Position numbers and translations under genes: made by a program
Shown here: positions 18,254 through 27,636 of the stretch, one piece after another
Layout: every line of letters starts with the position of its first letter
How positions within the stretch are numbered: the first letter of the stretch is position 1
Assembly: GCF_900113615.1 (NCBI RefSeq)
Contig: NZ_FOPZ01000001.1
Coordinates: forward strand, 310,001-374,000
Source: Halorubrum aquaticum
GTDB lineage: Archaea > Halobacteriota > Halobacteria > Halobacteriales > Haloferacaceae
DNA: 64,000 bases
Reading direction: 5' to 3'
The notes under the pieces: model-generated
What the model was told of the DNA's origin: nothing
The model's database searches: none
The model's input: the letters and a program-made list of their open reading frames with translations, nothing else

Positions 18254-18756
18254 GCCTGACCGACGAGGAGCTGGACCGCCTCGCCGACGTGGTTCGCCTC
18301 CAGCCGACGAAGAACTCCGAGCTGGAGGACGCGTGGGGGGTCGACGGCGGTAGCGAGGTCCACCGCTACCTCGAGGACCACCTGAAGGAGTACTACTACC
18401 GCGACGACGACAGCCTGATCCGGACGACGGCGGAGGCGAACGACCTCGTCGACGTCGAGCCCGGCATCGAGGCGGACGCGGTCGCGAAGGGGGCCGCTCC
18501 CGACACGATCCGCGTTCCGGAGCTCGAGGCCCGGGTGTTCGCGGTCGTCGCCGGCCCCGAGGAGCGCTCGCAGTCGGTCGTGAGCGTCCTCGAGGACCTC
18601 CGGGAGACGTACGACGTCGACCCCGACGTGGGGGAGGTGCGCCGCGCGCTCCGGAGCCTAGAGCGCAAGAACGTCGTCGAGGTCGTCTACCGGACCGTGC
18701 CGACGTTCCGGCTCGCCGTCGAGCGGGACGCCGTCGACGTGGAGATCGTCGAGTAG
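18250..18756 (+). CDS. Conserved haloarchaeal hypothetical protein downstream of gatA
   Basis: 168 aa. The ATG overlaps the gatA stop (ATGA), implying translational coupling. The N-terminal third reads like a winged-helix unit (LADVVRLQPTKNSELEDAWG, SEVHRYLEDHLKEYYYRDDD), and the C-terminal part resembles a second one (VSVLEDLRETYDVDPDVGEV, ALRSLERKNVVEVVYR). I recognise it as a haloarchaea-specific family, possibly the one called DUF5797, without a known function. A DNA- or RNA-binding role is inference. Confidence 0.75.
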   Translation: MSLTDEELDRLADVVRLQPTKNSELEDAWGVDGGSEVHRYLEDHLKEYYYRDDDSLIRTTAEANDLVDVEPGIEADAVAKGAAPDTIRVPELEARVFAVVAGPEERSQSVVSVLEDLRETYDVDPDVGEVRRALRSLERKNVVEVVYRTVPTFRLAVERDAVDVEIVE

Positions 18757-18808
18757 CTGGCGGCGGAACGGGAGAATCCGACGGAGGCGGGGAATCGGAC
18801 GCGAACGG

Positions 18809-19816
18809 TCAGTCGTCCGTGGACTCGCCCGTGCCCGCGTCGATCTCCCTCGCGACCGATCCCGTCCCGGCTTCCTCGGAGACGCCCCGTCGGGACTGGA
18901 GCTTCCCGGCCAGCACCATCCCGATGTAGACCGCGACGGCGACGAGGACGATCGTCCCGCCGGCGGTCGCCTCGTACCGGTACGAGAGGGTGATCCCGAC
19001 GAGCACCGCGATCTGCGCGAGCACGACCGAGGCGAGAAGCGACTCGCGGAACCCGCGGGCGACCTGCGCGGCCGCGGCGACGGGGACGACGAGCATCGCG
19101 GCGACCAAGATTACGCCCATGATCTGCATCGCGCCGACGACCACCAGCGCCGTCAGCGTCGTCATCAGCCGGTTGTACCACGTCACGTCGATCCCGGCGA
19201 CGCGGGCCGCGGTCTCGTCGAAGGTGACGTACAACAGCTGTTTGTACGTGACCGTCACGACGACCGAGACGAGGAGGAAGAGGACGACGAGCAGGACCGC
19301 GTTCTCCCGGGAGACGGTCGCGAGGTTCCCGAAGAGGTACTGGTTGATCCCGACCGCGAGCCCGCCGGTGTTCACGCTGATCAGCACCGCGCCGAGCGCG
19401 AACCCCGTCGAGAGCACGATCGCCATCGAGACGTCGTTGTACGCGTCCGTGACCTCGGAGATCAGTTCGATGGCGAGCGCGGCGAGCATCGCGACGACGA
19501 CCGCCGTGAGGTACGGGGAGATCCCCGTCCCGAGGATCGAGTTGACGAACAGCCCGACGGCGACGCCCGCGAACGCCGTGTGTGCCAACGCGTCGCCGAT
19601 GAGCGCCATCTGCCGGTGGACGAGGAACGTCCCGACGAGCGGGGCCATCACCGCGATCAGCGTCCCGACGAGGAACGCGTGGTGCATGAAGACGTACTCC
19701 AGCATCCCGATCCCGAGCGCGTCGCCGACGGCGTAGAGGGCGTCGCTCCACAGCCCGACCAGCCACGCGAGGAAGTCGTAGGGGGCCCGGATGGCCTCCG
19801 AGACGAGGGTCGTCAC
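18809..19816 (-). CDS. Metal ABC transporter permease (ZnuB/MntB family)
   Basis: 335 aa with about eight or nine hydrophobic segments, typical of the ABC-3 permease family that imports Zn, Mn or Fe. The short cytoplasmic loop contacting the ATPase is present around RVAGIDVTWYNRLMTTLTAL. The start ATG overlaps the stop of the ATPase gene by four bases. It is the last gene of an A-C-B operon. Its charged tail (GVSEEAGTGSVAREIDAG) is cytoplasmic. Confidence 0.93.
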   Translation of the reverse strand: MTTLVSEAIRAPYDFLAWLVGLWSDALYAVGDALGIGMLEYVFMHHAFLVGTLIAVMAPLVGTFLVHRQMALIGDALAHTAFAGVAVGLFVNSILGTGISPYLTAVVVAMLAALAIELISEVTDAYNDVSMAIVLSTGFALGAVLISVNTGGLAVGINQYLFGNLATVSRENAVLLVVLFLLVSVVVTVTYKQLLYVTFDETAARVAGIDVTWYNRLMTTLTALVVVGAMQIMGVILVAAMLVVPVAAAAQVARGFRESLLASVVLAQIAVLVGITLSYRYEATAGGTIVLVAVAVYIGMVLAGKLQSRRGVSEEAGTGSVAREIDAGTGESTDD

Positions 19817-20679
19817 GAGCCGTCACCCCTCGAGTCCGTTTCCGTTTTCGCCCCCAGACCGAGGTTCGTCCCGTACGCCCGCTCGAGGGCGTCGCTCCCG
19901 GCGAACGCCGCGGGCGACCCGTCGAAGTACACCTCGCGGTTGAGACAGATCACCCGGGAGGCGCGTTCGAGGACCGCCCCGATGTCGTGTTCGACGAGCA
20001 GTATCGTCATCCCCTCGTCGTTGAGGTCGGCGAGGAGATCGAAGAAGGCGTCCACGGACTCGGCGTCGACGCCGACGGTCGGCTCGTCCAACACGAGGAG
20101 TTCGGCCTCGCCGGCGAGCGCCCGCGCGATGTAGGCGCGCTGGCGCTGGCCGCCCGACAGCGCCGTGATCTTCCGGTCGGCGAGTCGCTCGATCCCGACC
20201 GTTCGGAGCGCCTCGCGGGCGTGCTCGCGGTCCGTCTCGGTCACCCGGCCGAATCCGGCGTGGGGGAACCGCCCCATCAACACGACCTCCGCGACCGTGA
20301 TCGGCATCCGCTTCGTGTTCTCGGTCACGTCCTGGGCGACGTAGCCGACGCGCTCGCGCTCGGCGAACGCGAGCGAGGGGTGCCCGAGCAGCCGGGCGTG
20401 TCCCGAGTCGGGCTCGTGGAGCCCCAACACGAGCCGCAACAGCGTGCTCTTCCCGGAGCCGTTCGGTCCGACGATCCCGACGTATTCGCCGCGGTCGACG
20501 CCGAAGGAGACGGACTCGACCACGGGCGCCGCGGCGTAGCCGAACGTGAGGTCGACGGCGTCGACGACGCGGTCGGCGTCGGCGGTGCCCTCTCCCCTTC
20601 GCCCCTCGCCGGCCTCCGCGCTCTCCCGGCTCGTCTCGACCCCGCCGACCCCGACCGATGGAATCCCTTCGAGCGACAT
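19813..20679 (-). CDS. Metal ABC transporter ATP-binding protein (ZnuC/MntA family)
   Basis: 288 aa from the ATG at 20679 (MSLEGIPSVGVGGVETS). Walker A is GPNGSGKST, the Q-loop is near YVAQDV, the ABC signature is LSGGQRQRAYIARAL, Walker B is LLVLDEPT and the switch His is in LLVEHD. It powers uptake of a divalent metal. The C-terminal part after HDIGAVLERASRVICLNREV is standard for the metal branch. It lies 2 bp after the substrate-binding gene. Confidence 0.95.
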   Translation of the reverse strand: MSLEGIPSVGVGGVETSRESAEAGEGRRGEGTADADRVVDAVDLTFGYAAAPVVESVSFGVDRGEYVGIVGPNGSGKSTLLRLVLGLHEPDSGHARLLGHPSLAFAERERVGYVAQDVTENTKRMPITVAEVVLMGRFPHAGFGRVTETDREHAREALRTVGIERLADRKITALSGGQRQRAYIARALAGEAELLVLDEPTVGVDAESVDAFFDLLADLNDEGMTILLVEHDIGAVLERASRVICLNREVYFDGSPAAFAGSDALERAYGTNLGLGAKTETDSRGDGS

Positions 20680-20681
20680 GG

Positions 20682-21737
20682 TCAGGGCTCGAAGTTGCGG
20701 CCGTAGTCGGCGAAGCTGACGTCCTCGGGCTCGTCGATCCCCAACAGGATCCGGAACGTCGGGAGGTTGACCTGGCGCGCGATGTCGAAGTAGCCCCAGC
20801 CGCGCTCGGCCCACGAGTCCGCGGTCCCGGCGTACGGCGTGACGGGGAAGTACGCCTCCACGTCGGTCTGTTCCAACAGCTGTCTCGCCGGCCGGATCGG
20901 CTCGAAGACGGCCGCGCCGATGTGCCGGATGTCGTTCGCGGCGATGGTCTCCTGGGCCCGACGCATGTCCGCGGGTCGCACGTCGCCGTCGGCCGCGAGG
21001 TTCACCACCAGCGGCTCGATGGTGGTCCCGTACCTGTCCGAGAGGTAGCCGAAGGCGTTGTGGGCGGCGAGAAAGACCACGTCGCGCTCGGCGGCCTCGA
21101 ACGCCGACTCCCACTCCGCGTCGAGGTCGTCGAGGTCGGCCTCGAGCGCGGTCGCGTTCTCGCGGATCGTCTCCTCGGCGTCCGGCGCGGTCTCGACCAA
21201 CCCGTCCGCGACGTTCTCGACCGAACGTTTCGCGCGCTCGGGGTCGAGCCAGAAGTGCGGGTCCTTCGCGTTTTCCACCGCCTCGTCCTCGGTGAGCCCC
21301 TCGCCGAGGTCGATCAGGTCGACGCCCTCGCGAGCGTTCACGACCGTCGTCTCCACCGTCTCGGAGGCGAGCGTGTCGATCGCGCGGTCGGCCCACGGCT
21401 GGAAGTCGGGACCCACGTAGACGAACGCGTCCGCGTCGGTGATCCGCCGCTGGATCGACGGGTCGGGTTCCCAGCCGTGGCCGTGGAGGCCGGTCGGAAC
21501 CAGGTTCTCGACCGTCACGTTCGTACCCGCCGCGAGCCGCCGAGCGTAGTCGTAGAACGTGAAGAAGGAGGCGACCACGGTGGGGCCGTCGCGGCTCGCG
21601 CTCCCGTCGTCATCGGCGTCGTCGGGAGTCGCGGACCCGCCGAGACAGCCCGCGATCCCGCCGGCGACCCCGCCGGCGCCGACCGCGAGTACGCCCCGTC
21701 TGGAGACGCTCGTCGTTCCGGTTCGTTCGGAGTTCAT
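20682..21737 (-). CDS. Metal ABC transporter substrate-binding lipoprotein (ZnuA-like)
   Basis: 351 aa. The N-terminus is a Tat signal (SVSRRGVLAVGAGG) ending in a lipobox (GGIAGC), so the protein is exported folded and lipid-anchored. Cluster A-I solute-binding features are VVASFFTFYDYARRLA, GLHGHGWEPDP, YVGPDFQPWAD, DPHFWLDPERAKRSV and HNAFGYLSDRYG. The three His-containing stretches give the likely metal ligands. There is no His-rich loop of the kind seen in many zinc-specific ZnuA proteins, so Mn or Fe cannot be excluded. Confidence 0.93.
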   Translation of the reverse strand: MNSERTGTTSVSRRGVLAVGAGGVAGGIAGCLGGSATPDDADDDGSASRDGPTVVASFFTFYDYARRLAAGTNVTVENLVPTGLHGHGWEPDPSIQRRITDADAFVYVGPDFQPWADRAIDTLASETVETTVVNAREGVDLIDLGEGLTEDEAVENAKDPHFWLDPERAKRSVENVADGLVETAPDAEETIRENATALEADLDDLDAEWESAFEAAERDVVFLAAHNAFGYLSDRYGTTIEPLVVNLAADGDVRPADMRRAQETIAANDIRHIGAAVFEPIRPARQLLEQTDVEAYFPVTPYAGTADSWAERGWGYFDIARQVNLPTFRILLGIDEPEDVSFADYGRNFEP

Positions 21738-21790
21738 TACCGGACCGTCCGCCGGGGACGGACATAACGCTTGTGCCCCTAATAGAATTA

Positions 21791-21804
21791 TTAGATATAT
21801 CTAA
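21791..21804. promoter_or_regulatory. Perfect 14-bp palindrome upstream of the metal ABC operon
   Basis: TTAGATATATCTAA is a perfect inverted repeat lying 54-67 bp upstream of the substrate-binding gene's ATG, in an AT-rich pocket that also has to hold the promoter. Such a palindrome overlapping a metal-uptake promoter is the usual place for a DtxR/SirR/MntR-type metalloregulator. The regulator itself is not in the window. Confidence 0.55.
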
Positions 21805-21934
21805 ATATTTTCGGGGAGTCCGGAACTCCCCGTCACGGTCGGGACCGTCCCGGCGAGCCGTGAACCGCAGTCACGGGCCGCGAACGCGACCCGCGAACCT
21901 CAAGGTTCAATGCGGGCGAGCGAGTGAAACGGGT

Positions 21935-22180
21935 ATGACCGATCAGGAGCTCCGGAAGGAGGCGCACGACCTCGACGTCACGGTCTGGGTCGGCAAGGGA
22001 GGTATCGAGGCGGTCGTCGACGAGCTGTCCGATCAGCTCGACGACCGGAAACTGGTGAAAGCGAAGTTCCTGCGGGCCGCCCGCGGCGGGACCTCGACCG
22101 ACGAGCTCGCCGACGAGCTCGCCGAGGCGGTGAACGCGGACCTCGTCGAGACGCGCGGGAACACCGCCGTCTTCCACTGA
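21935..22180 (+). CDS. CRM-domain (YhbY-like) RNA-binding protein
   Basis: 81 aa from the ATG at 21935. It is a single CRM/YhbY domain: KEAHDLDVTVWVGKGGIEAV contains the family GxxG-type loop (VGKGG), followed by KLVKAKFLRAA and a final strand ending GNTAVFH. YhbY proteins associate with pre-ribosomal large subunits; in archaea the role is inferred. The stop TGA overlaps the start of the mscS-like gene by one base. Confidence 0.9.
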   Translation: MTDQELRKEAHDLDVTVWVGKGGIEAVVDELSDQLDDRKLVKAKFLRAARGGTSTDELADELAEAVNADLVETRGNTAVFH

Positions 22181-23058
22181 TGGTCGGGTCGTCTCTCGCC
22201 GTCACCGGGACGCTTGAGCCGTACCTCGGGGGGGCGACCGAACTGGTCCTCGACGCGGCGATATTCCTCGTCGTGGTCGCGGTCGCGTACGTGCTCAACA
22301 AGGCGGTCATCGCCCCGCTAGTCGGCCGACTGTTCGACCGACAGGGGCTCGACGAGCACGCGCGCAGACCGCTCCAGAAGATCGTCACGTTCCTCGTGCT
22401 CTTCGCCGGCATCACCGTCGCGTTCGGCGCGGCCGGCTACCAGGGGTTCCTTCGGTCGCTGGCGACGATCGCCGCCGCGGCCACGCTCGCGGTCGGGTTC
22501 GCCCTCCAGGACGTGATCAAGAACTTCGTCGCCGGCGTCTTCATCTACACCGACAAGCCGTTCCGCATCGGCGACTGGGTCGAGTGGGACGGCCACTCCG
22601 GGATCGTCGAGGACATCTCGTTCCGGGTCACCCGCGTGCGGACGTTCGACAATGAACTCCTCACCGTCCCGAACAACGTGCTCACCGGCGGCGTGGTGAA
22701 GAACCCCGTCGCCAAGGGACGGCTCCGGCTGAAGTTCGTCTTCGGGATCGACTACGACGACGACATCGACGAGGCGATAGACATCATCGTCGAGGAGGCG
22801 GAGGCTCACGAGGGGATCCTCGAGGACCCCGCTCCGTCGGTGCGGCTGAACGAACTCGCCGACTCGTACGTCGGGCTCCAGTCGCGGATCTGGATCGACG
22901 ACCCCTCGCGGGCGGACTTCATTCGGACGCGTGCGGAGTACGTCCAGGCGGTCAAGGAACGGTTCGACGAGGAGGGGATCACCGTCCCGTTCCCGCAGCG
23001 GACGGTCGCGGGCCGGGACGCGTGGTCCGAGCCGGGGACGTTCGGCGGCGGGGAGTAG
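22180..23058 (+). CDS. Small-conductance mechanosensitive channel, MscS family
   Basis: 292 aa. Hydrophobic segments lie at about 25-48, 68-92 and 95-118; the last is the Gly/Ala-rich pore helix (ATIAAAATLAVGFALQDVIK). The conserved beta domain follows (KPFRIGDWVEWDGHSGIVED, TVPNNVLTGGVVKNP). MscS relieves turgor on hypo-osmotic shock, important for halophiles when salt drops. It is translationally coupled to the CRM gene and lies just upstream of the K+ transport cluster. Confidence 0.93.
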   Translation: MVGSSLAVTGTLEPYLGGATELVLDAAIFLVVVAVAYVLNKAVIAPLVGRLFDRQGLDEHARRPLQKIVTFLVLFAGITVAFGAAGYQGFLRSLATIAAAATLAVGFALQDVIKNFVAGVFIYTDKPFRIGDWVEWDGHSGIVEDISFRVTRVRTFDNELLTVPNNVLTGGVVKNPVAKGRLRLKFVFGIDYDDDIDEAIDIIVEEAEAHEGILEDPAPSVRLNELADSYVGLQSRIWIDDPSRADFIRTRAEYVQAVKERFDEEGITVPFPQRTVAGRDAWSEPGTFGGGE

Positions 23059-23129
23059 CGGGCGTCGGGGCCGAAGACGCCCCGCCCGCGATAGTAACCC
23101 ACTTGTAAGTCCGCACAGTGGGTGCCCCC

Positions 23130-24467
23130 ATGCACGTGGTCATCGTCGGGGCGGGGGAGGTCGGCACGAGCATCGCCGCGAGCCTCGCCTCCGACCACGA
23201 GGTCGTCGTCGTCGACGTCGACCCCGACCGCGCCGAACAGCTCAAGTACGAACTCGACGTGCTCACGATCGCCGGCGACGGGACGACCACCGGGATCCAG
23301 ACGGCCGCGAACGTCGACGAGGCGGACATGATCATCGCCTGTACCGACGACGACCGGACCAACCTCGTGACCTGCGGGACCGCGAAGACGCTCGGGGACG
23401 GCTTCACCATCGCGCGGGTGAAAAGCACCGAGTACCTCCGGACGTGGGAGGGCAACGAGGGGGCCTTCGGCGTCGACTTCATGGTGTGTACGGACCTGTT
23501 GACCGCCCAGAACATCGTCCGCGTCATCGGGCTCCCCGCGGCGATCGACGTCGACCCGTTCGCGAGCGGGCTCGTCCAGATGGCGGAGTTCGAGATCGCC
23601 GCGGAGAGCCCGGTCGCCGGACAGACCGTCTCGGAGGCCGACCGGTTCGAGTCGCTGACGTTCGTCGGCCTGTTCCGCGACGGCGAGATGATCATCCCGC
23701 GCGGCGACACCGACATCGGGGCGGGCGACCGGGCCGTGGTGATCGGGAGCCCCGAGAGCGTCCAGTCGTTCGCGAACGACGTCGCGCCCGAAACCACGCC
23801 CGACCGCGCCGACGAGATCGTGATCGTCGGCGGCAGCGAGATCGGGTATCAGACCGCTCGGCTCCTGGAGGAGCGGGAGTTCACGCCGCGGCTGATCGAG
23901 CGGGACGCCGACCGCGCGCGCACGCTCGCGGAGGACCTCCCGAACACGATCGTGATGGAACACGACGCGACCGACACGGAGTTCCTCTCGAGGGAGCACG
24001 TCGACGAGGCCGACATCGTCGTCACCGCGCTCCGCTCGGACGAGAAGAACCTGCTCGTCTCGGTGCTCGCCAAACGGATGGGCGTCGACCGCGTGATCGC
24101 GGTCGTCGACAGCCCCGACTACGTCACCGTCTTCGAGGAGATCGGCATCGACATCGCGATCAACCCCCGCACCGTCACCGCCGAGGAGATCACCCGGTTC
24201 ACCTACGAGAGCATCGCCGAGAACATCGCGGTGCTGGAGAACGACCAGGCGGAGGTCCTCGAGTTGGAGCTCACCGAGGGGTGCCGGTTCGCCGGGCGGT
24301 CGATCGCCGAACTCGTCGAGGAGATCGACGTGCGGTTCGTCATCGGTGCGATCACCCGAAACCACGCGCTCGTCACGCCGCGGGGAGACACCGTCCTCGA
24401 GCCCGGTGACCACGTCATCCTGCTCGTGGATTCGGACTCCGTGAGCGAGATCGCCTCCATGGCCTGA
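23130..24467 (+). CDS. trkA: Trk potassium uptake system regulatory protein TrkA
   Basis: 445 aa from the ATG at 23130 (MHVVIVGAGEVGTSIA). It has two tandem RCK units: an N-terminal Rossmann domain (GAGEVG; acidic DVDPDRAEQ) with its TrkA-C, then a second (VGGSEIGYQTARLL) with a second TrkA-C (LTEGCRFAGRSIAELVEE). TrkA binds NAD(H) or nucleotides and gates TrkH. It is followed after 4 bp by a trkH gene, so the pair forms a functional Trk operon. Confidence 0.95.
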   Translation: MHVVIVGAGEVGTSIAASLASDHEVVVVDVDPDRAEQLKYELDVLTIAGDGTTTGIQTAANVDEADMIIACTDDDRTNLVTCGTAKTLGDGFTIARVKSTEYLRTWEGNEGAFGVDFMVCTDLLTAQNIVRVIGLPAAIDVDPFASGLVQMAEFEIAAESPVAGQTVSEADRFESLTFVGLFRDGEMIIPRGDTDIGAGDRAVVIGSPESVQSFANDVAPETTPDRADEIVIVGGSEIGYQTARLLEEREFTPRLIERDADRARTLAEDLPNTIVMEHDATDTEFLSREHVDEADIVVTALRSDEKNLLVSVLAKRMGVDRVIAVVDSPDYVTVFEEIGIDIAINPRTVTAEEITRFTYESIAENIAVLENDQAEVLELELTEGCRFAGRSIAELVEEIDVRFVIGAITRNHALVTPRGDTVLEPGDHVILLVDSDSVSEIASMA

Positions 24468-24471
24468 GTCC

Positions 24472-25977
24472 GTGGCGGGATCCAGGATCCGGGTCGGGTG
24501 GCAGGCGAGCGTCGGACTGGCCGGCGACGTCCTCGCGGCGCTCGTCGTTCCCCTGTCGTTCCCGCTCCTGCTCTCCGTCTACTACGCCGAGCCGTCGCTT
24601 CCCTTCCTCGCCGCCATCGCCGTCACCCTCGCGCTCGGGGCGCTGTTCCGGCGCTTCGGGGACCTGGAGGTGAACCTCGGTCCGCGCGAGGCGTTCCTCG
24701 CGGTGGCGCTGATCTGGCTGCTCGTCGCCGCCGTCGGCGCGATCCCGTTCGTCGTCGCCGGCGTCGGGACGATCGCCCACCCCGTCAACGCGATGTTCGA
24801 GGCGATGAGCGGGCTGACGACGACGGGCGCGACCGTCCTCCGTGACTTCTCGCTCCACTCCCGATCCGTGCTGATGTGGCGGCAGGTGATCCAGTGGCTC
24901 GGCGGGCTGGGAATTCTGATCTTAGCGACCGCGGTGCTCTCGGAGATCGGGGTCGGTGGCGCCCAGCTGATGGAGTCGGAGTCACAGACCCAGGACGTGA
25001 ACAAGCTCACGCCGAAGATATCCCGGACGGCACAGCTCATCTGGAGCCTCTACCTCGGGCTCACCGCGCTCGCGATCGCGACCTACTTCCTGCTCGGGCT
25101 GGCGTTCGATCCCCGGATGGACATGTACAACGCGGTCGCACACGCGTTCACCTCCGTCGCGACCGCCGGGTTCTCGCCGGAGCCGTTCTCCGTCGGCGCG
25201 TTCCACCCGGTCATCCAGTGGGCGGTCGTCCCGTTCATGGTGATCGGCTCGACGAGCTTCGTGCTCATCTACTTCTTCATCAACGGCGAGCCGATGCGAC
25301 TGTTGCGTAACGAGGAGTTCCACTTCTATCTGGGCGCGCTCGGCTTCTTCTCGTCCGTCGTCGCGCTCGCGCTCTTTCTCGACCCCGCGACGGCGTTCGG
25401 AGTCGAGGGGACGCTCCGACACGCCGTGTTCAACGTCGCCTCCATCGTGACCACGACGGGGTACGCCAGCACCGACTACGTGCTGTGGGCCCCCGCGGCG
25501 AAACACATGCTCTTCGCGTGTATGTTCATCGGCGGGATGGTGGGGTCGACCACGTGTTCGATCAAGTCGCTGCGGTGGCTCGTCGCCCTCAAGGCGTTCC
25601 GGCGGGACCTCTACACCGCGATCCACCCGGAGACGATCCGGCCGGTTCGGGTCACGGGTAAACCGGTCGACGAGGAGGTCATCCGCGACATCTACGCGTA
25701 CCTGCTCTTGAGCATCGTGATCTTCTTCCTCCTCACCGTCGTGATCGTCGTCGACGCCGAGCGCGCGGGGCTTCGCGTCACGGAGTTCGAGGCGATGGGT
25801 GCGGCCGCGACCACCTTCCTCAACATCGGGCCCGCCTTCGGCGAGGCCGGCCCTTACGGCACGTTCGCGTCCTTCTCGATGACGACCCGCGGCGTGATGA
25901 TCGTCCTGATGTGGATCGGCCGGATCGAGATCATCCCCGTGCTCGTGTTGTTCACGAGGGCGTTCTGGACGTCCTGA
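24472..25977 (+). CDS. trkH: TrkH family potassium transporter (paralogue 1)
   Basis: 501 aa from a GTG start 4 bp after trkA. It has the TrkH/KtrB fold of four M1-P-M2 repeats: selectivity-filter stretches are GLTTTGATVL, VATAGFSPEP, TTTGYASTD and NIGPAFGEA, each with the conserved Gly. The repeat-3 M2 region, usually GGxxGSTAGGIK, here reads GGMVGSTTCSIK, so the Ala-Gly-Gly is changed to Thr-Cys-Ser. That loop acts as an intramembrane gate in characterised TrkH/KtrB, so the change may alter gating. Confidence 0.93.
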   Translation: MAGSRIRVGWQASVGLAGDVLAALVVPLSFPLLLSVYYAEPSLPFLAAIAVTLALGALFRRFGDLEVNLGPREAFLAVALIWLLVAAVGAIPFVVAGVGTIAHPVNAMFEAMSGLTTTGATVLRDFSLHSRSVLMWRQVIQWLGGLGILILATAVLSEIGVGGAQLMESESQTQDVNKLTPKISRTAQLIWSLYLGLTALAIATYFLLGLAFDPRMDMYNAVAHAFTSVATAGFSPEPFSVGAFHPVIQWAVVPFMVIGSTSFVLIYFFINGEPMRLLRNEEFHFYLGALGFFSSVVALALFLDPATAFGVEGTLRHAVFNVASIVTTTGYASTDYVLWAPAAKHMLFACMFIGGMVGSTTCSIKSLRWLVALKAFRRDLYTAIHPETIRPVRVTGKPVDEEVIRDIYAYLLLSIVIFFLLTVVIVVDAERAGLRVTEFEAMGAAATTFLNIGPAFGEAGPYGTFASFSMTTRGVMIVLMWIGRIEIIPVLVLFTRAFWTS

Positions 25978-26057
25978 GCGAGACGACGCGTCGGCCGACG
26001 GTCCCCTTCGACAGGTTAATACAGCGAACCGCCGACTCCCCGATAGATCGAACTCCT

Positions 26058-27593
26058 ATGTCGTGGGGCGTCAACTGGAAGGCGAGCGTCGGACTCCTCG
26101 GAGTCGGGATCAAGTACCTCGCGGTCACGATGCTGGTTCCGCTCGCCGTCGCGGTCGCCTACGGCGAGGACGTGTGGGTGTTCCTCGTCTCGATGGCCCT
26201 CGTCGCGGCGATCGGTCTCACGGTCGAGCGAGTCGACCGGGATCCCGACCTCGGCCCGCGCGAGGCGCTGCTGTTCGTCTCGCTGGCGTGGCTCGCCGCG
26301 GCGCTCATCGGCACGATCCCGTACCTGCTCGCCGGGTACGGGACGGCGTCGACGGTCGCGGAGCCGGTGAACGCGCTGTTCGAGTCGATGAGCGGGTTCA
26401 CGACGACCGGCGCGACCGTCCTCGGCGAGATCAGCACGGACCGGCATTCCCACGCCCTGTTGATGTGGCGCCAACTCACCCAGTGGCTCGGTGGGATGGG
26501 TATCATCGTCCTGATGATCGCGATCCTCCCCGAGGTCGCCGTCAACGGGGCCCAACTGATGGAGTCGGAAGCGCCGGGACCCGAACTCCAGAAGCTCACG
26601 CCGCGGATCGCCGAGACGGCGCGTGCGCTCTGGCTGATCTACTTCGGGTTCACCGTCGTCTACATCGCGATCCTGTACGGGCTTCACCTCCTCGGGATGG
26701 CCCCGAACATGGGGCTGTACAACGCCGTGGCGCACGGGTTCACGACGCTGCCCACGGGAGGGTTCTCTCCCGAGGCCGACAGCATCGCGGCGTTCTCGGC
26801 GGCAGTCCAGTGGGTCGTCATCCCCTTCATGGTCGTCGCCGGGGTCAACTTCGCGCTGTTCTGGCACGTGTTGCGGGGCGAGGCCGAACTCATGCTCGAG
26901 AACGCGGAGTTCCGCGTCTACGCCGGCGCGCTCGCGGTCGTGACTGCCGTCCTCGCGGTGCTGTTGTTCCGCGGTGCCGCACCCCCCATCGAACTGGGCG
27001 GCGCGACGGAGGGCGTGACCGAGAACTCGCTCCGACAGGCCGCGTTTCAGATCGGGTCGCTTCTGAACTCCACCGGATACGCGACGGCCGACTTCGCCCA
27101 GTGGAACACGGACGCGCAGATCCTCCTGATGTTCGCGATGTTCATCGGCGGATCGGCCGGTTCCACGGGCGGGGGCGTGAAGATCGTCCGGTGGATCATC
27201 GTGGCGAAGACGATCCGGCGGGAGCTGTTCACGACGGCACACCCGGACGTCGTTCAGCCGGTTCGACTCAACGGGAGCGTCGTCGACGAGGACGCGATCC
27301 GCGGCATCATGGTGTTCACCCTCCTGTACCTTCTGCTGTTCGCGCTCTCGGCGGTGTTCATCGCGCTCGACACCGCCCGGATCGGGATCCAGCTGTCGGT
27401 GTTGGAGTCGACCAGCGCGTCGCTTGCGACGATCGGGAACATCGGACCGGGATTCGGCCGGCTGGGGCCGTTCGGGAACTACGAGTTCTTCTCGAACGCG
27501 TCGAAGCTGCTGATGGTCTTCCTGATGTGGGTCGGTCGGCTGGAGATCGTGCCGGTGCTCGCGGTGTTCATCTCGGCGATCGACGGCCGGTGA
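26058..27593 (+). CDS. trkH: TrkH family potassium transporter (paralogue 2)
   Basis: 511 aa from the ATG at 26058. It has the same fold as paralogue 1, with filters GFTTTGATVL, LPTGGFSPEA, NSTGYATAD and NIGPGFGRL, and a canonical gate loop GGSAGSTGGGVKIVRW. A TATA-like ggttaatac about 40 bp upstream gives it its own promoter. It has no trkA directly beside it and may share TrkA with paralogue 1. Confidence 0.94.
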   Translation: MSWGVNWKASVGLLGVGIKYLAVTMLVPLAVAVAYGEDVWVFLVSMALVAAIGLTVERVDRDPDLGPREALLFVSLAWLAAALIGTIPYLLAGYGTASTVAEPVNALFESMSGFTTTGATVLGEISTDRHSHALLMWRQLTQWLGGMGIIVLMIAILPEVAVNGAQLMESEAPGPELQKLTPRIAETARALWLIYFGFTVVYIAILYGLHLLGMAPNMGLYNAVAHGFTTLPTGGFSPEADSIAAFSAAVQWVVIPFMVVAGVNFALFWHVLRGEAELMLENAEFRVYAGALAVVTAVLAVLLFRGAAPPIELGGATEGVTENSLRQAAFQIGSLLNSTGYATADFAQWNTDAQILLMFAMFIGGSAGSTGGGVKIVRWIIVAKTIRRELFTTAHPDVVQPVRLNGSVVDEDAIRGIMVFTLLYLLLFALSAVFIALDTARIGIQLSVLESTSASLATIGNIGPGFGRLGPFGNYEFFSNASKLLMVFLMWVGRLEIVPVLAVFISAIDGR

Positions 27594-27636
27594 CGCCCCG
27601 CGTCGAGGAGACGGGGGCGACGCCTCTCCCGCCTCT

